The notes beneath the pieces are model-generated. The model saw only the letters and a program-made list of their open reading frames with translations, was not told the DNA's origin and searched no databases. From Mesotaenium endlicherianum (Eukaryota > Streptophyta > Zygnematophyceae > Zygnematales > Mesotaeniaceae), in assembly GCA_009602735.1 (NCBI GenBank), contig WELA01010214.1:429176-493175 (forward strand): DNA of 64,000 nucleotides, given 5' to 3'. This document shows positions 30,423 through 42,083 of this stretch, piece after piece. A program made the position numbers and the translations under genes. The first letter of the stretch is position 1, and the number at the start of each line of letters is the position of its first letter.

Positions 30423-31467
30423 CTGGCTCTACCGGTTCTCCCTCCTCGACAGTTTGGACTTATCTGAAAGTGAGTAAAAGCTAGATGATATGTAATGACC
30501 TTAAAAGCTTTACCATGTAAGTATGCACTCCACTGGTTGAGCACATGAATGATAGCACGCAGCTCTTTATTATGCACAAAAAAGTTAATTTCAGCTGGGT
30601 TGAATTTCATAAACTCATAAAGCACAGGGTGCCACTCCTGCCGTACCTTACCATCCTTTGTGGTTTTGTCAGCAGGCTGCAACAAAATAGCACCCATGGC
30701 AAAGTCAGAAGCATTAGTAACCACCTCCATAGGTTTGTCGGGGTCGTACACGGCTAGGACTGGGGCACAATAAAGAGAATCTTTAAGGGTCTGCAAGGCA
30801 GCGTGCTGCTCTTCCGCCCACACATTCCCTATGTCTTTCTTAGTAAGGTCGATCAGTTTACTGGCCTTTGTAGAATAATTCTCAATAAATCTCCTATAGT
30901 AGTTAACCAACCCAAGAAAAGATCTAACTTCCGAGACAGACTGTGGTACTGGCCAGTCCCTTATGGTCTGGACTTTCTTAGGATCCACACTGATGCCTTC
31001 TTTACTGACAACGTGGCCAAAGAATTCAATACTGTCTTTAAAGAAATCACACTTGCTCATTTTAGCATATAACTGATTTCTTCTCAGAATGTCCATGACT
31101 ATCTTTAAGTGTTCAGCATACTGAGCTTCATTTTTAGAGAAAGTTAAAATGTCATCCAAAAGACTTACACAAACTTATCCAAGTAAGGTCTGAAAATGTC
31201 ATTCATAGCACCCATGAAGGTTGCGGGAGGATTAGTCAGTCCAAAGGGCATCACATTAAACTCATAGTGATCATAACGTGTGCGGAAGGCAGTCTTGTGT
31301 TCATCTCTTTCAGCAATTCTGATTTGATGATAACCACTCTTGAGATCTATCTTACTGAACACTTTAGAACCAGACAAGGTATCAAGCAAGTCCTCAATTC
31401 TGAGTAAAGCATACTTGTTCTTTACTGTAATTCTGTTAAGATCTCTGTAATCCACACACATCCGCAT
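30374..31467 (-). pseudogene. Reverse transcriptase and RNase H of E1
   Basis: The RT blocks [52 protein letters not shown] and DDILTFSK are seen, followed by [19 protein letters not shown]. RNase H has [19 protein letters not shown] and [13 protein letters not shown]. Broken. Confidence 0.88.
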
Positions 31468-32420
31468 ACTTCCATCCTTTTCTTAACGAAGAGGATGGGT
31501 GCGCCATAAGGTGATTTACTGAGGGAAATATAAACATCTTCCTCCAGCTGTGCAATCTCTGTTTTCAACTCTTTGCTCTCCACATAAGACAAGCCAAACG
31601 TGCGTTGCCAGGGTGGCTGACTCCCAGGTAATAAATCAATCTTATGATCTACTTCCCTCTTAGGGGGCACTTCCGGAGGCATATTAATGACATTAGTATA
31701 CTGAGCAACAATTTTTGCAGCAGTAGGGTGCTCAGGAGGGCTCACCTTTTTCTCAACCACCTCTTCAGGTTGAGAAGGAACCTCTTTTAACAGAAGACAT
31801 AACATTCTGTCTTCCTTCTAGTTCCAACTTTTGATGAACTCCTTTGCATTCAATAATTTGCATCCTCTTGGACGCCTCTTCTTTTCCTTCATTTGCCATC
31901 CGTACAGGACAAGAGGAAGAGCACTGGTGGGTGCCAAGTTAGTCTGCCCATCACTGGCTCCTCTCACTTTAACTGTACCTCTGCTCCAACACACTTCAGC
32001 TTGGTGTTTGTTAAGCCAGGACCTGCCTAGCACGATATCGTAAAAGCCAGTGTTGAGTACCTCAAATGTAAGCGTTTCAATTAGGATTGCAATGCCAGAA
32101 CCTAACTAGACCTCAATGGGCTTGGTTATAACTCCTCCCGGGATACTTGAGGCATCTCCAAGGAATATTTTCTATTTCCTTGGGTGACGTTAGGCAACCT
32201 TAGCCGCTTAACTAAGTCCTTATGGATAAAAATACGTGACGCCCCTCCGTCAACGACTGCCCTTACCGTCCTACCTGCAATCATGCAATGCAGTAGGATA
32301 GGGGGGACTGTCTATTCCTGACTTTCGCATTGTTCTCCTGACTCAGCAAAGAAATGTTGGACATCAGGTGGAACAAGATCATCCAGAGTGTGCACTCTTT
32401 GGAGGTCTATATTGCTGATA
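31422..32420 (-). pseudogene. Protease region of E1
   Basis: Minus-strand sequence includes a retropepsin-like start, the later block VLGRSWLNKHQAEVCW, and a linker before RT with [20 protein letters not shown]. This is the usual Ty3/Gypsy protease-to-RT layout. Broken. Confidence 0.7.
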
Positions 32421-32609
32421 GTCTCCTTAATCTGGTTGTCAGGCATGCAATGAAAATCCAGTTCAGAGACTCACAATACTTGCTACGAGGGCAGCTAGTG
32501 ACGACTCACTATCTCTAGTCTCCTCACAGTCAGTAGACTGGATTATTGGCTGTTGCTGTCTTTTAAAGACTGGTTTTTCTCTCGACCTTTGGAAGGTCCT
32601 TGACCGGAC

Positions 32610-34010
32610 ACTGCTCTCTGTAATGACCCAGCTGCTAGCAATGGTAACAATAGATTTTGTTGAGGCTGGTCTCGGCTTAGTCCTACCACCACCTCTTCCA
32701 TAGCCATCTTGAGAGTAACCACCTCTCCCTCTAGACTATATAGCATTATTCTCATACTCATACTCATCATCTTGATCATCCTCAGCCTGGTCTCCTTCAA
32801 TTGCATTGTAAGAATCATGGGGCTTTTTGACAACCTTGGATACCAAAGAATTACTCTGACGCTTGTGATTGAACTGCTGCTAATGCCAAGCATCAGCGTC
32901 TTGGATCAAGTCTGCCAGTTTCTCATACTTCTTTTCAGCAAAATGACCAGAGACTTTGGATTTCAAGCCATACCTGAAGTATACTATCCTATATTGCTCT
33001 GGCAAGTCTGGCTACTTCATCATGTTTTCCTGAAACTTTTGAGCAAACTCAGCAACTGAAGTGGTCTGCTTCAATGTCAAGGAGATCATTGCATAGATAG
33101 CTTTCTCCTGCTGATTGATGACATCAAACTTCTCACGCAGTTTCTCGATAAACCTTACCCAAGCAAGGTCACCGAGTTGCTGAGCCTTACGCTCTCCTTT
33201 CCAATACAGCCACCAATTTGCTGCACTGCCTTTCAGTAGAGCTCCAATGTGCCTAACCTTCTCGTAATCCTGTAGCTCTGGGTAGTTCTTCAGCCACTGC
33301 TCAACATCAGCGAGAAACTTGATCAGGTTATACTTTTTGTTTCCCTCAGGATCATAGTCTTGGGGAGGTTTCGACTTAGGCTTCCTAGGCACTCTGCCAC
33401 CACCACCAGTGGTTTGAGAACCCAGTTGGTCTCTGTCCCGCAGCAAAGACATTATGATTCTTTTGTCATCCTGTTGGCACTGATACATGCTTGCCATTTG
33501 CGATTGCATTTGCACAAATAATGCTCCCAAATCTAAATTCTGAGGTGGGAGTCTAGCAAATGCAGCAGTAGCAGTGGCATCCACTCGCTGTGTAGTGTCC
33601 TTAACAGTCCCTCTCGCTCCTGCAGCAGCGATTCCTGCCGATTCAGCCGGTCACAAATTTGACCTAGAGGCACATTGAGTTGTACAGCAGGAGGTGGGTT
33701 CAACACATTGGCCCTTGCTGCCATAAGTTCTTCGCTCGTCCGCTGGCTGTCCTTCCCTCCTCTCTGTATCTTCAGCAACTCTTGCAAATTGTTCGGCTTC
33801 TAATTCGACTCTCTCCTCCTCAGCCTGCTGTGCTGCGACTGCGGCAATAGCAGCTGCCTCAATTGTAGCCTCTCTAGCTGCAGTATCTGCCACTGCTTTA
33901 GAATAGGTTTGGAGTCCCGCTACATGGCTTTCAGCTTGGTTTTCGACATGCTCGTTATCCTGAATCTCCATGTCTTTAGAGTTGCTAGTTTGAAACCTTG
34001 TCCTTACCAT
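32610..34010 (-). pseudogene. gag of E1 with zinc knuckle
   Basis: The first Met after the primer site begins MVRTRFQTSNSKDMEIQD. A capsid-like core lies at 33,584-33,012 with FLADVEQWLKNYPEL, HIGALLKGSAANWWLYW and WVRFIEKLREKFDV. A CCHC-type knuckle (CYHC...LGHYREQC) is near 32,615-32,660. Several breaks. Confidence 0.75.
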
Positions 34011-34030
34011 ACAAAGAAAACTGTGATACT

Positions 34031-34042
34031 GCTCCGATACCA
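34031..34042 (-). other. Primer-binding site of E1 (Met tRNA type)
   Basis: On the minus strand this reads TGGTATCGGAGC, one base inside the 5' LTR edge at 34,044. It is identical to the sites at 10,971 and 45,491. Confidence 0.8.
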
Positions 34043-34043
34043 G

Positions 34044-34560
34044 TGAAATGAATCGACTTACCAAATAGGCAATTAACAATTAATGAAAATTATATATCAG
34101 CAAGTAATCTTTATGGTAATATCGGTTAATTTTTAAAACAGCATAAGACAACACATTAGCAGTGGACAATCCTCGCAAGTCAAATGGAAGTAAATCAGCA
34201 TCAATAATGCAATCAGTAAATTCATACATAAACAAGGCTAGAAGACAGTGCATATCAATGGCTTCTCGCCTTGGATTCAGATCTCTCTCAGTAAGCTGTA
34301 CAAGAGAGTTGGCCTTGTTTCCGAATGCCGAATTTGAGAGCAATACCTAGCATATGTACATGGAATGAGTTTACTGTTTAACGGCAAGTGCGATGACACC
34401 GCTTACTCGGGAGTTAACCACGTTGGTAGGACCTCGGTTCACCAAATCCACCGCCATCTTCCACCATCTCGAATCGCCATCCATCCTAAGGATGTCATCT
34501 GGCCATTCATCAAGCATACCACACTTAGATGCATATCTGCTACCGAGTGCGGAAGTCAGC
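34044..34560 (-). repeat. Partial 5' LTR of E1
   Basis: About 517 bp of E-family LTR starts at TGAAATGAATCGAC next to the primer site. It abuts the complete LTR of E2 at 34,561, so the two elements meet LTR to LTR. Confidence 0.88.
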
Positions 34561-35280
34561 TGAAATGAATCGACTTACCAAATAGGCGATTAACAATTAA
34601 TAAAAATCTTTATATCAGCAAGTAATCTTTATGGATTTTCTGTTAACTGATTAAACGGCAAAAGGACAACACACTAGCAGTGAACAACACTCGTAAATCA
34701 AATGCGAGTAAACTAGCATCAATAATGCACTCAGTAAACTCATACATAAGCAAGGTTAGAAGACAGTGCATATCAATGGCTTCTCGCCTTGGATTCAGAT
34801 CTCTCTCAGTAAGCTGTACACGAGACTTGGCCTCGTTTCCGAATGCCGAACTCGAGAGCAATGCCTAGCATATGTACATGGAATGAGTTTACTGTTCAAC
34901 GGTCAGTGCGATGGCACCTCCTACCCGGGAGTTAACCACGTTGGTAGGACCTCGGTTAACCAAATCCACTGCCATCTCCCATCATCCCGAATCGCCATCC
35001 ATCATAGGGATGTCATCTGGCCATTCAACTAGCATACCACACTTAGATGCATATCGAGGCATTTTGCTGCTACCGAGTACGGAAGTCAGCTGGCTGTCAA
35101 AGAATGTGTCAGCAAGTTGACATAAGCTGACTTCAGCCTGCTGCATCCGGCTGAGTCATTAAACTGATACTAAATATGAAGTCCAGCAGACTGATTATTA
35201 AATAAAGTTCAGCAAGCTGGACTTAATTTACTATTACATTTAAATGAATATTATATCTACTAATATACTGATTCATTACA
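34561..35280 (-). repeat. 3' LTR of E2
   Basis: Complete E-family LTR of about 720 bp with TG...CA-like ends (TGTAATGAATCAG start on the minus strand). Confidence 0.9.
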
Positions 35281-35298
35281 ATCCCTCCAACTTAACTT

Positions 35299-35315
35299 GT
35301 TGTCGCCTCGACAAC
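35299..35315. repeat. Pre-PPT palindrome of E2
   Basis: GTTGTCG and CGACAAC flank three bases. It is the type-2 variant of the palindrome found beside every E-family 3' polypurine tract here. Confidence 0.7.
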
Positions 35316-35698
35316 ATTAAACTGCAGGAGTCTTTAATCAGGAAACTGAACCTAACCCACCTCTCCCAGTGACTGCCCCTTCAGCCTGTTGCCTAGGGGG
35401 TTGTTCCTGGGGCTTCAGGATGAGGAGATCGAGATCTGGACCTAGATCTGGACAGCCCTCTAGGGTTAGCTGGCCTTCTAAAGAACCCCGTTTGCTCTAA
35501 AGTTGGACCTCGAGGAGAACGAAGGATGGTAGCCTGCTCTTTACCCACTTAAGTGTTGATCCCCACATAGACAGGCATTCCAGTAGGATGCTGAAATACA
35601 TTGGCAAGAGGTACATGCCCCTGAGCGGAGAAGGAGGCCGGCATACCTCCGGTCCATGCGCGTGTCCCTCTTTTGACACCCCTGTCCTCTGGGGATTT

Positions 35699-37090
35699 TT
35701 ACCTGTGTCTGCTGCCAAGTACAGTCAGATCAGCTTCTTCCCTTGCTTGGGCAGGAGGGCTTGGGGAGCGAGTGCGGGGTCCAGCTGCCTCCATGATGGG
35801 GATCACGTTCCAAATACCTGATCGTGGTCCTTTAGGAGGTGCCCCTGCCTGCCCCTGGGTCTCCTGAGTACCACCTGCTGATGCTTCTCCTCTGCCTTGT
35901 TCTTCTTCCTTATCCTCCTCACTCGCCTCCTCGGAGAGAGTAGGAGTCTCGTCCACTAAATCGTCCTGCTCCCTAGTAGACATGGAGTAGTCTACCGACC
36001 TCCCTTTTTTAGGGCGCGCTGGAGGTTGCTTGGCCTTCAGCCTGCTGATATTGATCCGGCCTGCATTCTTCGCCCATTTGACGAAGGCATGCTTTCCCTT
36101 AGAGAAGTAGTCTCTCCCCCTCCTCCTATGCTCCTTGGTCTCTGCATTCATATTGCTCAGGCAGCCATTCAGCCTGGGGTCCCAAGGGGCAATGTGAGGT
36201 GGTAGGATAAGATAGCCGTCTAGGCCATAGTGGAAGTCATCCGGTTGGGCTCGGTCACACTCCTGCTTCTTATTTGTCACGGTCATCCACCTCCAGTCTG
36301 TTGGCTGCTGGTAGTATTGGGGTCCGTGCTCAGCCTTCCTCAGTTTACACGGGAACCAGTGGGGAGAGAACATTCGCTGTCCTGCTTCCCTAGCCAAGTA
36401 CTCCCAGCTCCTTCTCTCAACTTCATTGTAAGCTGGCAGTAATGTGAGATAGAAGACCGTATCCTTAAAGCTATCGAACCGCATGCTCACCATCCGGATG
36501 AGTCTCTGATCTCCCACTATTCTCGGTATGGGGACCGGCTTGTCCTCTGAATCATCTTCAAGGTAGCGGGCCTGCTCTGCTGTATAGTCCACCATCATGG
36601 CAAAATCTTCGTAGAGGACCACACCAGTGTGTGTCTCGATGTACCTATCCAGTGCTGCAGCTCCTTCCCTCTGTAGCGGTGTTGTCTGTTTCAGCTTGTT
36701 GATCTCCTGGGCTGCCTGTAATGCTTCCTTCAAGTTATCAAAGTCTTGGCCATCTACCACAGTATACCTGTAAGTGGCCAAGCTCTTCTGTCTGTCCGCT
36801 TCAATCTTTTTCCTTCTCTCCTCCTCTGCCGCTACCGCTTCCTCTTGTTGTTTCTTCTGTCTCTCCTCCTCAGCTTTCCTGAGGTTTTCCGTTTCTTGAT
36901 CCTTCTTCCTCTGTGCCTCTTCTGCCGACTCTTGTTGTCTGCGGACCCTTTCTTGTTCTCTCCTGGTGAGGGACGTCGCCGCCAGCTCCTGATGGTATTG
37001 CTCCATTGTCCTCCTGGCTTCATCTGCCTTGCGCTTTCTGTCCTCCTTTTGTGTGGTGGGAGCCATTCTGTACATGTAACCAGGGCACAA
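35699..37090 (-). CDS. Accessory coiled-coil ORF of E2 (type 2), open over 463 codons
   Basis: This is the best preserved copy of the extra ORF. Residues about 10-130 form a highly charged Lys/Glu/Arg/Gln coiled coil (MAPTTQKEDRKRKADEARR, RREQERVRRQQESAEEAQ). A central domain of about 200 residues has MRFDSFKDTVFYL, AYNEVERRSWEYLAREAG, HWFPCKLRK, QPTDWRWMTVTNKKQE, ILPPHIAPWDPRLNGC and FSKGKHAFVKWAK. An acidic and Arg/Ser-rich tail follows (KKGRSVDYSMSTREQ, SEEDKEEEQGRGEAS). No membrane segment is visible, so it does not look like an envelope protein. The type-1 copies share the same plan with a diverged central domain. Function unknown. Confidence 0.75.
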   Translation of the reverse strand: MCPGYMYRMAPTTQKEDRKRKADEARRTMEQYHQELAATSLTRREQERVRRQQESAEEAQRKKDQETENLRKAEEERQKKQQEEAVAAEEERRKKIEADRQKSLATYRYTVVDGQDFDNLKEALQAAQEINKLKQTTPLQREGAAALDRYIETHTGVVLYEDFAMMVDYTAEQARYLEDDSEDKPVPIPRIVGDQRLIRMVSMRFDSFKDTVFYLTLLPAYNEVERRSWEYLAREAGQRMFSPHWFPCKLRKAEHGPQYYQQPTDWRWMTVTNKKQECDRAQPDDFHYGLDGYLILPPHIAPWDPRLNGCLSNMNAETKEHRRRGRDYFSKGKHAFVKWAKNAGRINISRLKAKQPPARPKKGRSVDYSMSTREQDDLVDETPTLSEEASEEDKEEEQGRGEASAGGTQETQGQAGAPPKGPRSGIWNVIPIMEAAGPRTRSPSPPAQAREEADLTVLGSRHR

Positions 37091-37338
37091 GTTAGTAGGA
37101 TATCGACCTTTGTCATAGGGATTGCAGGCAGGAAGTATGTTCGTATTAGTATGGTGGATTCGCTCCTGTTTTACCTTACAGGGTGATTGCTAAAAGTCGA
37201 CGTAGTTGCGATGCCTAAACATAAACGTATGAATGTGTTTTAAGTTGAGTTAAGTGAAGTTAGCTCAAGGTGCTTTATGTGGGCCAGGCTGTCCCATCTG
37301 TCACTATGCTGACACTTAGGATTCACGTAACTGTCCCT

Positions 37339-39821
37339 TTATCGCTCTCGCTCACTAACTGTCATATATTTTCCCCTCCAACTTAAATGGAGACAGGACC
37401 GCCTGTCACCTTCTCGTATCAGCTGAAATGACAGATAGGGAGGGGCTCCAGCCGCCCAAAGGTGGAACCGTTTTAACGCCCCTTTGGCATTGGTTAAATG
37501 GTCCTTGAATTCCCAAGTGTCCCCGGAGGCATCGTAACCTTTCCATCGAATGAGGTACTTCATGACATATTTAGACGATCGACGAACCGAGCACGCGTCT
37601 AAAATCTCCTCAACCTCATGTTCGTCAGAGTCGCCGTCCCTGACAGCGGGGACCGGTCCCGGTTGGACAAGGAACCGACCTGTGAACAGTGTATCATCTT
37701 TGATGTATGGTTCCAGGAAGGAGACATTAAAGACCGGGTGACCCTTGCATTCGGCTGACATGTTCAGTTTGTAAGCATTCTGACCGACACGACGTACCAC
37801 TGAATATGGACCGACCCAGAAAGGGCCAAGCTTTTTCTTGACCACACCAGGGAGGTACAGGTGCTGAGTGTGCAGTTTGACTAAATCGCCTTTAGAAAAT
37901 GTCAGCTCCCGACGGTGTTGATTAGCGTGTTTTTGTTGGTTTTCTTGGGCTTTGTGCAGGTTTTGTTGGACTTCTGACAGGGTGTCCGCAAACTCCTTAG
38001 TTAACTGGAGGGAGACCGGATTGTTGATCCCTTCAGGGTGAGTTAAAGACTCCCCTAGCACATCTAGAGGGGACTTAGGGACTCTACCCAGGCAGAGTTC
38101 AAAAGAACTCTTGCCCGTTGACGCGTGCACCGCACTGTTGACTGCAAACTGAATTTGAGGCAATAGGTCATCCCAATTATCTTGTTTTTGGTTAATATAT
38201 GCTCTCAGCACCTCCTGCAGAACTCGGTTAGTTCTTTCAGTCTGCCCATCAGTCTGAGGGTGGTTAGCTGTGCTGAGCAGCTGCCTGACTCCCATTAACC
38301 CCATTAAAACTCTCCAGAACTTAGAGGTAAATATTGAGTCTCTGTTTGAGATGATATTAGAGGGAAGCCCATGTTGGCATACTACATGGTTGTAGAACTG
38401 TCTCGCTGTTTCGAGTGCAGTCACTTTGACAGTTGTGGGGATAAAAATGACCCTTTTTGTCGGTTAATCTACGACTACCAGTATCGCATCATGCCCATTG
38501 GCAGTTTTTGGTAGGGTGACCACCCAGTCCATGGATATAGTTTCCCAGCGTCCAGCTGAGATGGGGAGTGGTTGCAAGAGACCTCCCGGTAGTGTGTGCC
38601 TAGACTTATTCTTTTGACGCTTATCACAGAATTTTACATATTTCAAGACCTCCCAGGGCAACCCTTCCCAATGATAATGTTTTGCCAGTTTGCCAACTGT
38701 TTTGGCGTGCCCCAAATGCCCCCCCAGTACACTGTCATGTGCTTGACTCAATAAAAGCAACCTTATTTCCAAGTTATTAGGAATGACCAGCTTCAGCCTG
38801 CCTGAAGTGGTTTCAGTCACCCAGACCCCTCCCTTAAGCTTATACCCGAGTGCAGTAGCACGACACCCACCAGTAGTGGGGCTGGGCTCAAATGTTAGGT
38901 CAAAAAGGTAGGGTTTCCTAAGTTGTTCAAGGAAGGACTTTTTCACCTTCAGTGAAGTGAGTGCACACAGGACTTCATCTACAGCATGCTGACTAAAGTT
39001 CCTTTCTTGCAAGTCAGGTCTTCTACAGAGTGCATCAGCAGGATTCAACTTCCCTGGTTTGTAGTCGATCTGGACATGGAACTGCTCCAGCATCTGGCTC
39101 CAGCGGTTCTCCCTTCTTGACAGCTTGGACTTGTTCTGAAAGTGAGTCAGAGTTGAATGATCTGTAATCACCTTAAAAGCTTTACCATGTAAGTATGCTC
39201 TCCAGTGTCTGAGCACATGAATGATAGCTAGCAGCTCTTTATCATGCACTGAGTAATTAATCTCCGTTGGATTAAATTTCATAGACCTCAATTCTGGGTA
39301 AAGCATACTTGTTCTTTACTAATTCTGTTTAGGTTTCGGTAATCCACACACATCCGCATACTGCCATCCTTTTTCTTAACAAATAGGATGGGTGCGCCGT
39401 AAGGTGATTTACTGGGAGAAATATAACCATTTTCCTCAAGCTCTGCAATCTGTGTTTGCAACTCCTTGCTCTCCACATAAGACAAGCCATAAGTGCGTTG
39501 CCAGGGTGGTTGATTCCCAGGTAATAAATCAATCCTATGATCTACTTCCCTCTTAGGGGGTAGTCATGGAGGCATATTAAACACATCCGTGTACTGAGCA
39601 ACAATTTTTGCAGCAGTAGGGTGCTCCGGAGGGCTTACCTTTTTCTCCACCTCTTCTTCAGGTTGAGGAGGTACCTCTCTTAGCAGCAGACAGAACATTC
39701 TGTCTTCCTTCTGGTTCCAGCTTTTGACGAACTCCATTGCATTCAGCAACTTGCATCCTTCTGGAAGCCTCTTTTTTTCCTTCAGTTGCCATCCACACAG
39801 GACAAGAGGAAGAGCACTGGT
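37339..39821 (-). pseudogene. pol of E2: protease end, partial RT/RNase H, integrase, chromodomain
   Basis: Integrase and chromodomain occupy 38,424-37,339, with GLPSNIISNRDSIFTSKFW, NHPQTDGQTERTNRVLQEVL, FNVSFLEPYIKDDTLF and YLIRWKGYDASGDTWEF. RNase H to integrase N-terminus is at 39,306-38,464 (DKELLAIIHVLRHWRAYLHG, VQIDYKPGKLNPADAL). The RT start (39,485 down) and a protease end are present, but RT is incomplete. Broken. Confidence 0.85.
37373..37386 (-). promoter_or_regulatory. Internal polypurine-like tract of E2
   Basis: On the minus strand this reads TTAAGTTGGAGGGG, matching the tract beside the 3' LTR. It follows the chromodomain. Confidence 0.65.
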
Positions 39822-40309
39822 CGTTTCGCCATGACCACGTAGTCTGTAAAAACTACTTTGCCAATCGGTTAGCTGTGAACGTTTCAAACGAGGAGTCGCG
39901 GGTTCGAATCCGCTGGGATGCAAAGTAACTTTGCATAATTAACTCGTTCGACTTTTCGACTTCGTTCGGCTTTACGACTTGTCGTAAATCCGAAATCTAT
40001 GACTTAGGCAAATCATATTAACTTAATTAATCAAAGATTAATTCGGTTATTATCTCAAAATTAATCAAAATACATTATGGCTAATTATGTCAAACTGTTG
40101 CGAAGTAATCAAATTACTTTACGACGCTCTTTGCAATAGCATCTTGGTCGTTTCGCTAGTCGACCATCAATTAGTCGGCACACACGTGTGGCGAACAATA
40201 TATCAAGATGCAATCATTTATCAACAATATATTGATAAATAGCGTAACGTATTGTAGGTAATTAGGAGAATATTCCTGAATACGCCTAAATTAGCTCAGA
40301 TTGTTACAA
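39822..40309 (+). mobile_element. tRNA-derived SINE-like, hairpin-rich AT-rich block
   Basis: This unique block separates the divergent elements E2 and E3. An A-box-like TTGCCAATCGG at 39,858 and a perfect B box GGTTCGAATCC at 39,901 are 43 bases apart, the spacing in tRNA genes, but the would-be acceptor ends do not pair. It is therefore not a working tRNA and looks like a tRNA-derived promoter, as in SINEs. Other structure: palindrome ATGCAAAGT/ACTTTGCAT at 39,918-39,936; hairpin TTTATCAA/TTGATAAA near 40,217; and the 12-base word TGGTCGTTTCGC at both 39,819 and 40,145. No clear 3' tail or target duplication was found. Confidence 0.45.
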
Positions 40310-40373
40310 TAAAGCTCTTAAGGTGATTACAGATCATCTAGCTTTGACCCACTTCTAGAAGAAGTCCAAGCTG

Positions 40374-42020
40374 TTGAGGAGGGAGAACCGCTGGAGCCAA
40401 ATGCTGGAGCAGTTCCAAGTCCAGATTGACTACAAACCAGGGAAGTTGAATCTTGCTGATGCACTCTCTAGAAGACCTGACGTGCAAGAAAGGAACTTTA
40501 GTCAACATGCTGTAGATAAAGTCCTTTGTGCACTTACTTCACTAAAGGTGAAAAAGTCCTTTCTCGAACAACTTAAAAAAGCCTACCATCTGACCCAACA
40601 TTTGAGCCCAGCCCCACTGATGGTGTGTGTCCTGCTACTGACTTGATTATAGGCTGAAGGGAGGGGTCTGGGTGAGTGAAACCACTTCAGGCAGGCTGAA
40701 GCTGGTCATTCCTAATAACTTGGAAATAAGGTCACTCTTACTGAGTCAAGCACATGACAATTTACTGGGTGAAAACTGTTGGCAAACTGGCAAAACAATA
40801 TCATTAGGATGGGTTGTTTCGGTAGGTCTTGAAACATGTTAAGTCCTGTGATCAATGTCACAAAAGTAAGTCTAGGCACACACCACCTGGGGGGCTATTA
40901 CAACCACTGCCCACTTCAGGTGGACGCTAGGACGCAAAATCTATGGACTGAGTGGTAACACTACCAAGAACTGCCAATGAGCATGATTCGATACTGGTAG
41001 TAGTGGATAAATTGACAAAAATGGTCATTTTCATCCCCACCAGTGTCAAAGTAACTGCACTCGAAACTACGAGACAGTTCTACAACCATGTTGTATGCCA
41101 ACATGGGCTACCCTCTAATATTATCTCTGACAGAGACTCAAAATTTACCTCTAAGTTTTGGAGAGCTTTGATGGGGTTAATGAAGTTAAATAGCTGCTCA
41201 GCACAGCAAACCACCCTCAGAATGATAGGCAGACTACAAGAACTTACCGAGTTCTGCAAGAGGTGCTGAGAGCATGTATTAATTAGAAACAAGATAATTG
41301 GGATGACTTGTTGCCTCAAATTTAATTTGCGCTCAACAGTTCGGTGCATGCGTCAACAGGAAAGACTCCTTTCGAACTCAGTTTGGGTAGAGCCCCTAAG
41401 TCTCCTTCAGATGTGCTAGGGGAGTCTTTAACTCACCCTGAGGGGATTGACAATCCGATGTCTTTCTAGTTAACTCAGGAGTTTGCTGACACACTGTCAG
41501 AAGTCCAACACAATTTGCACAAAGCCCAGGAAAATCAACAAACATACGTTAATCAACACCGTAGAGCTGATATTTTCAAAGGCGATTTGGTCAAACTGCA
41601 TTCTCAGCACCTGTACCTGCCTGGTATGGTCAAAGAAAAGCTTGGTCCGGTCTGGGTCAGTCCATATTCGGTGGTGCGCCGTGTCAGTCGGAATGCTTAC
41701 AAACTGAACATGTCACGGAATACAAGGGTCACCCATTATTTAATGTCTCTTTCCTGGAACCATACATCAAAGGGGACACATCGTTCACAGGTCCGTTACT
41801 TGTCCAACCGGGACCGGTCCACGCTGTCCGGGAAGGTGAACCTAAGGAATATGAATTTGATGAGATTTTAGAAGCTCGCTCTGTCCGTCGATCATCTAAA
41901 TATGTCAAGAAATATCTGGTCAGATGGAAGGGCTACGGTGCCTCTGGGGACACTTGGGTATTTAAGGACCATTTGACCAATGCCAAAGGGGCGTTGAAAC
42001 AATATTACTTTCGATAGGCT
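40374..42020 (+). pseudogene. pol end of E3: RNase H end, integrase, chromodomain
   Basis: Blocks in order are ENRWSQMLEQFQVQIDYKPG (RNase H end), a degraded zinc-binding region, core blocks GLPSNIISDRDSKFTSKFW and TNEF-like remnants, the C-terminal SQHLYLPGMVKEKLGPVWV, and the chromodomain near 41,905-42,000 (YLVRWKGYGASGDTW). Roughly ten breaks. Confidence 0.8.
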
Positions 42021-42083
42021 GGGACACCTCCCTAACTGTTATTTCAGTTGACATGGGAAGGTGACAGGAGGTCCCGTCTCCAT

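Larger units (their letters stand above)
25957..34560 (-). mobile_element. Chromodomain Ty3/Gypsy element E1, fossil
   Basis: E1 is the most complete copy of the E family. On the minus strand it runs: partial 5' LTR (34,044-34,560), Met-tRNA primer site (34,031-34,042), gag with zinc knuckle, protease, RT, RNase H, integrase, chromodomain, internal polypurine-like tract, accessory coiled-coil ORF, palindrome, polypurine tract and 3' LTR (25,957-26,673). The two LTRs differ at roughly one site in eight to nine over the part compared, so insertion is old. The copy is broken, with on the order of a dozen breaks. Confidence 0.9.
34561..39821 (-). mobile_element. Chromodomain Ty3/Gypsy element E2, partial fossil
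   Basis: This minus-strand copy has a 3' LTR (34,561-35,280), the palindrome, a long accessory ORF of type 2, chromodomain, integrase, part of RNase H/RT and the end of protease. Its 5' part is absent; homology stops at 39,821 against the SINE-like block. Pol is broken in several places, but the accessory ORF reads through. Confidence 0.88.

Noticed and set aside
39850-39922. A tRNA gene at the A/B boxes
   Set aside because: The acceptor arms do not pair and the T stem is imperfect; a tRNA-derived element fits better.
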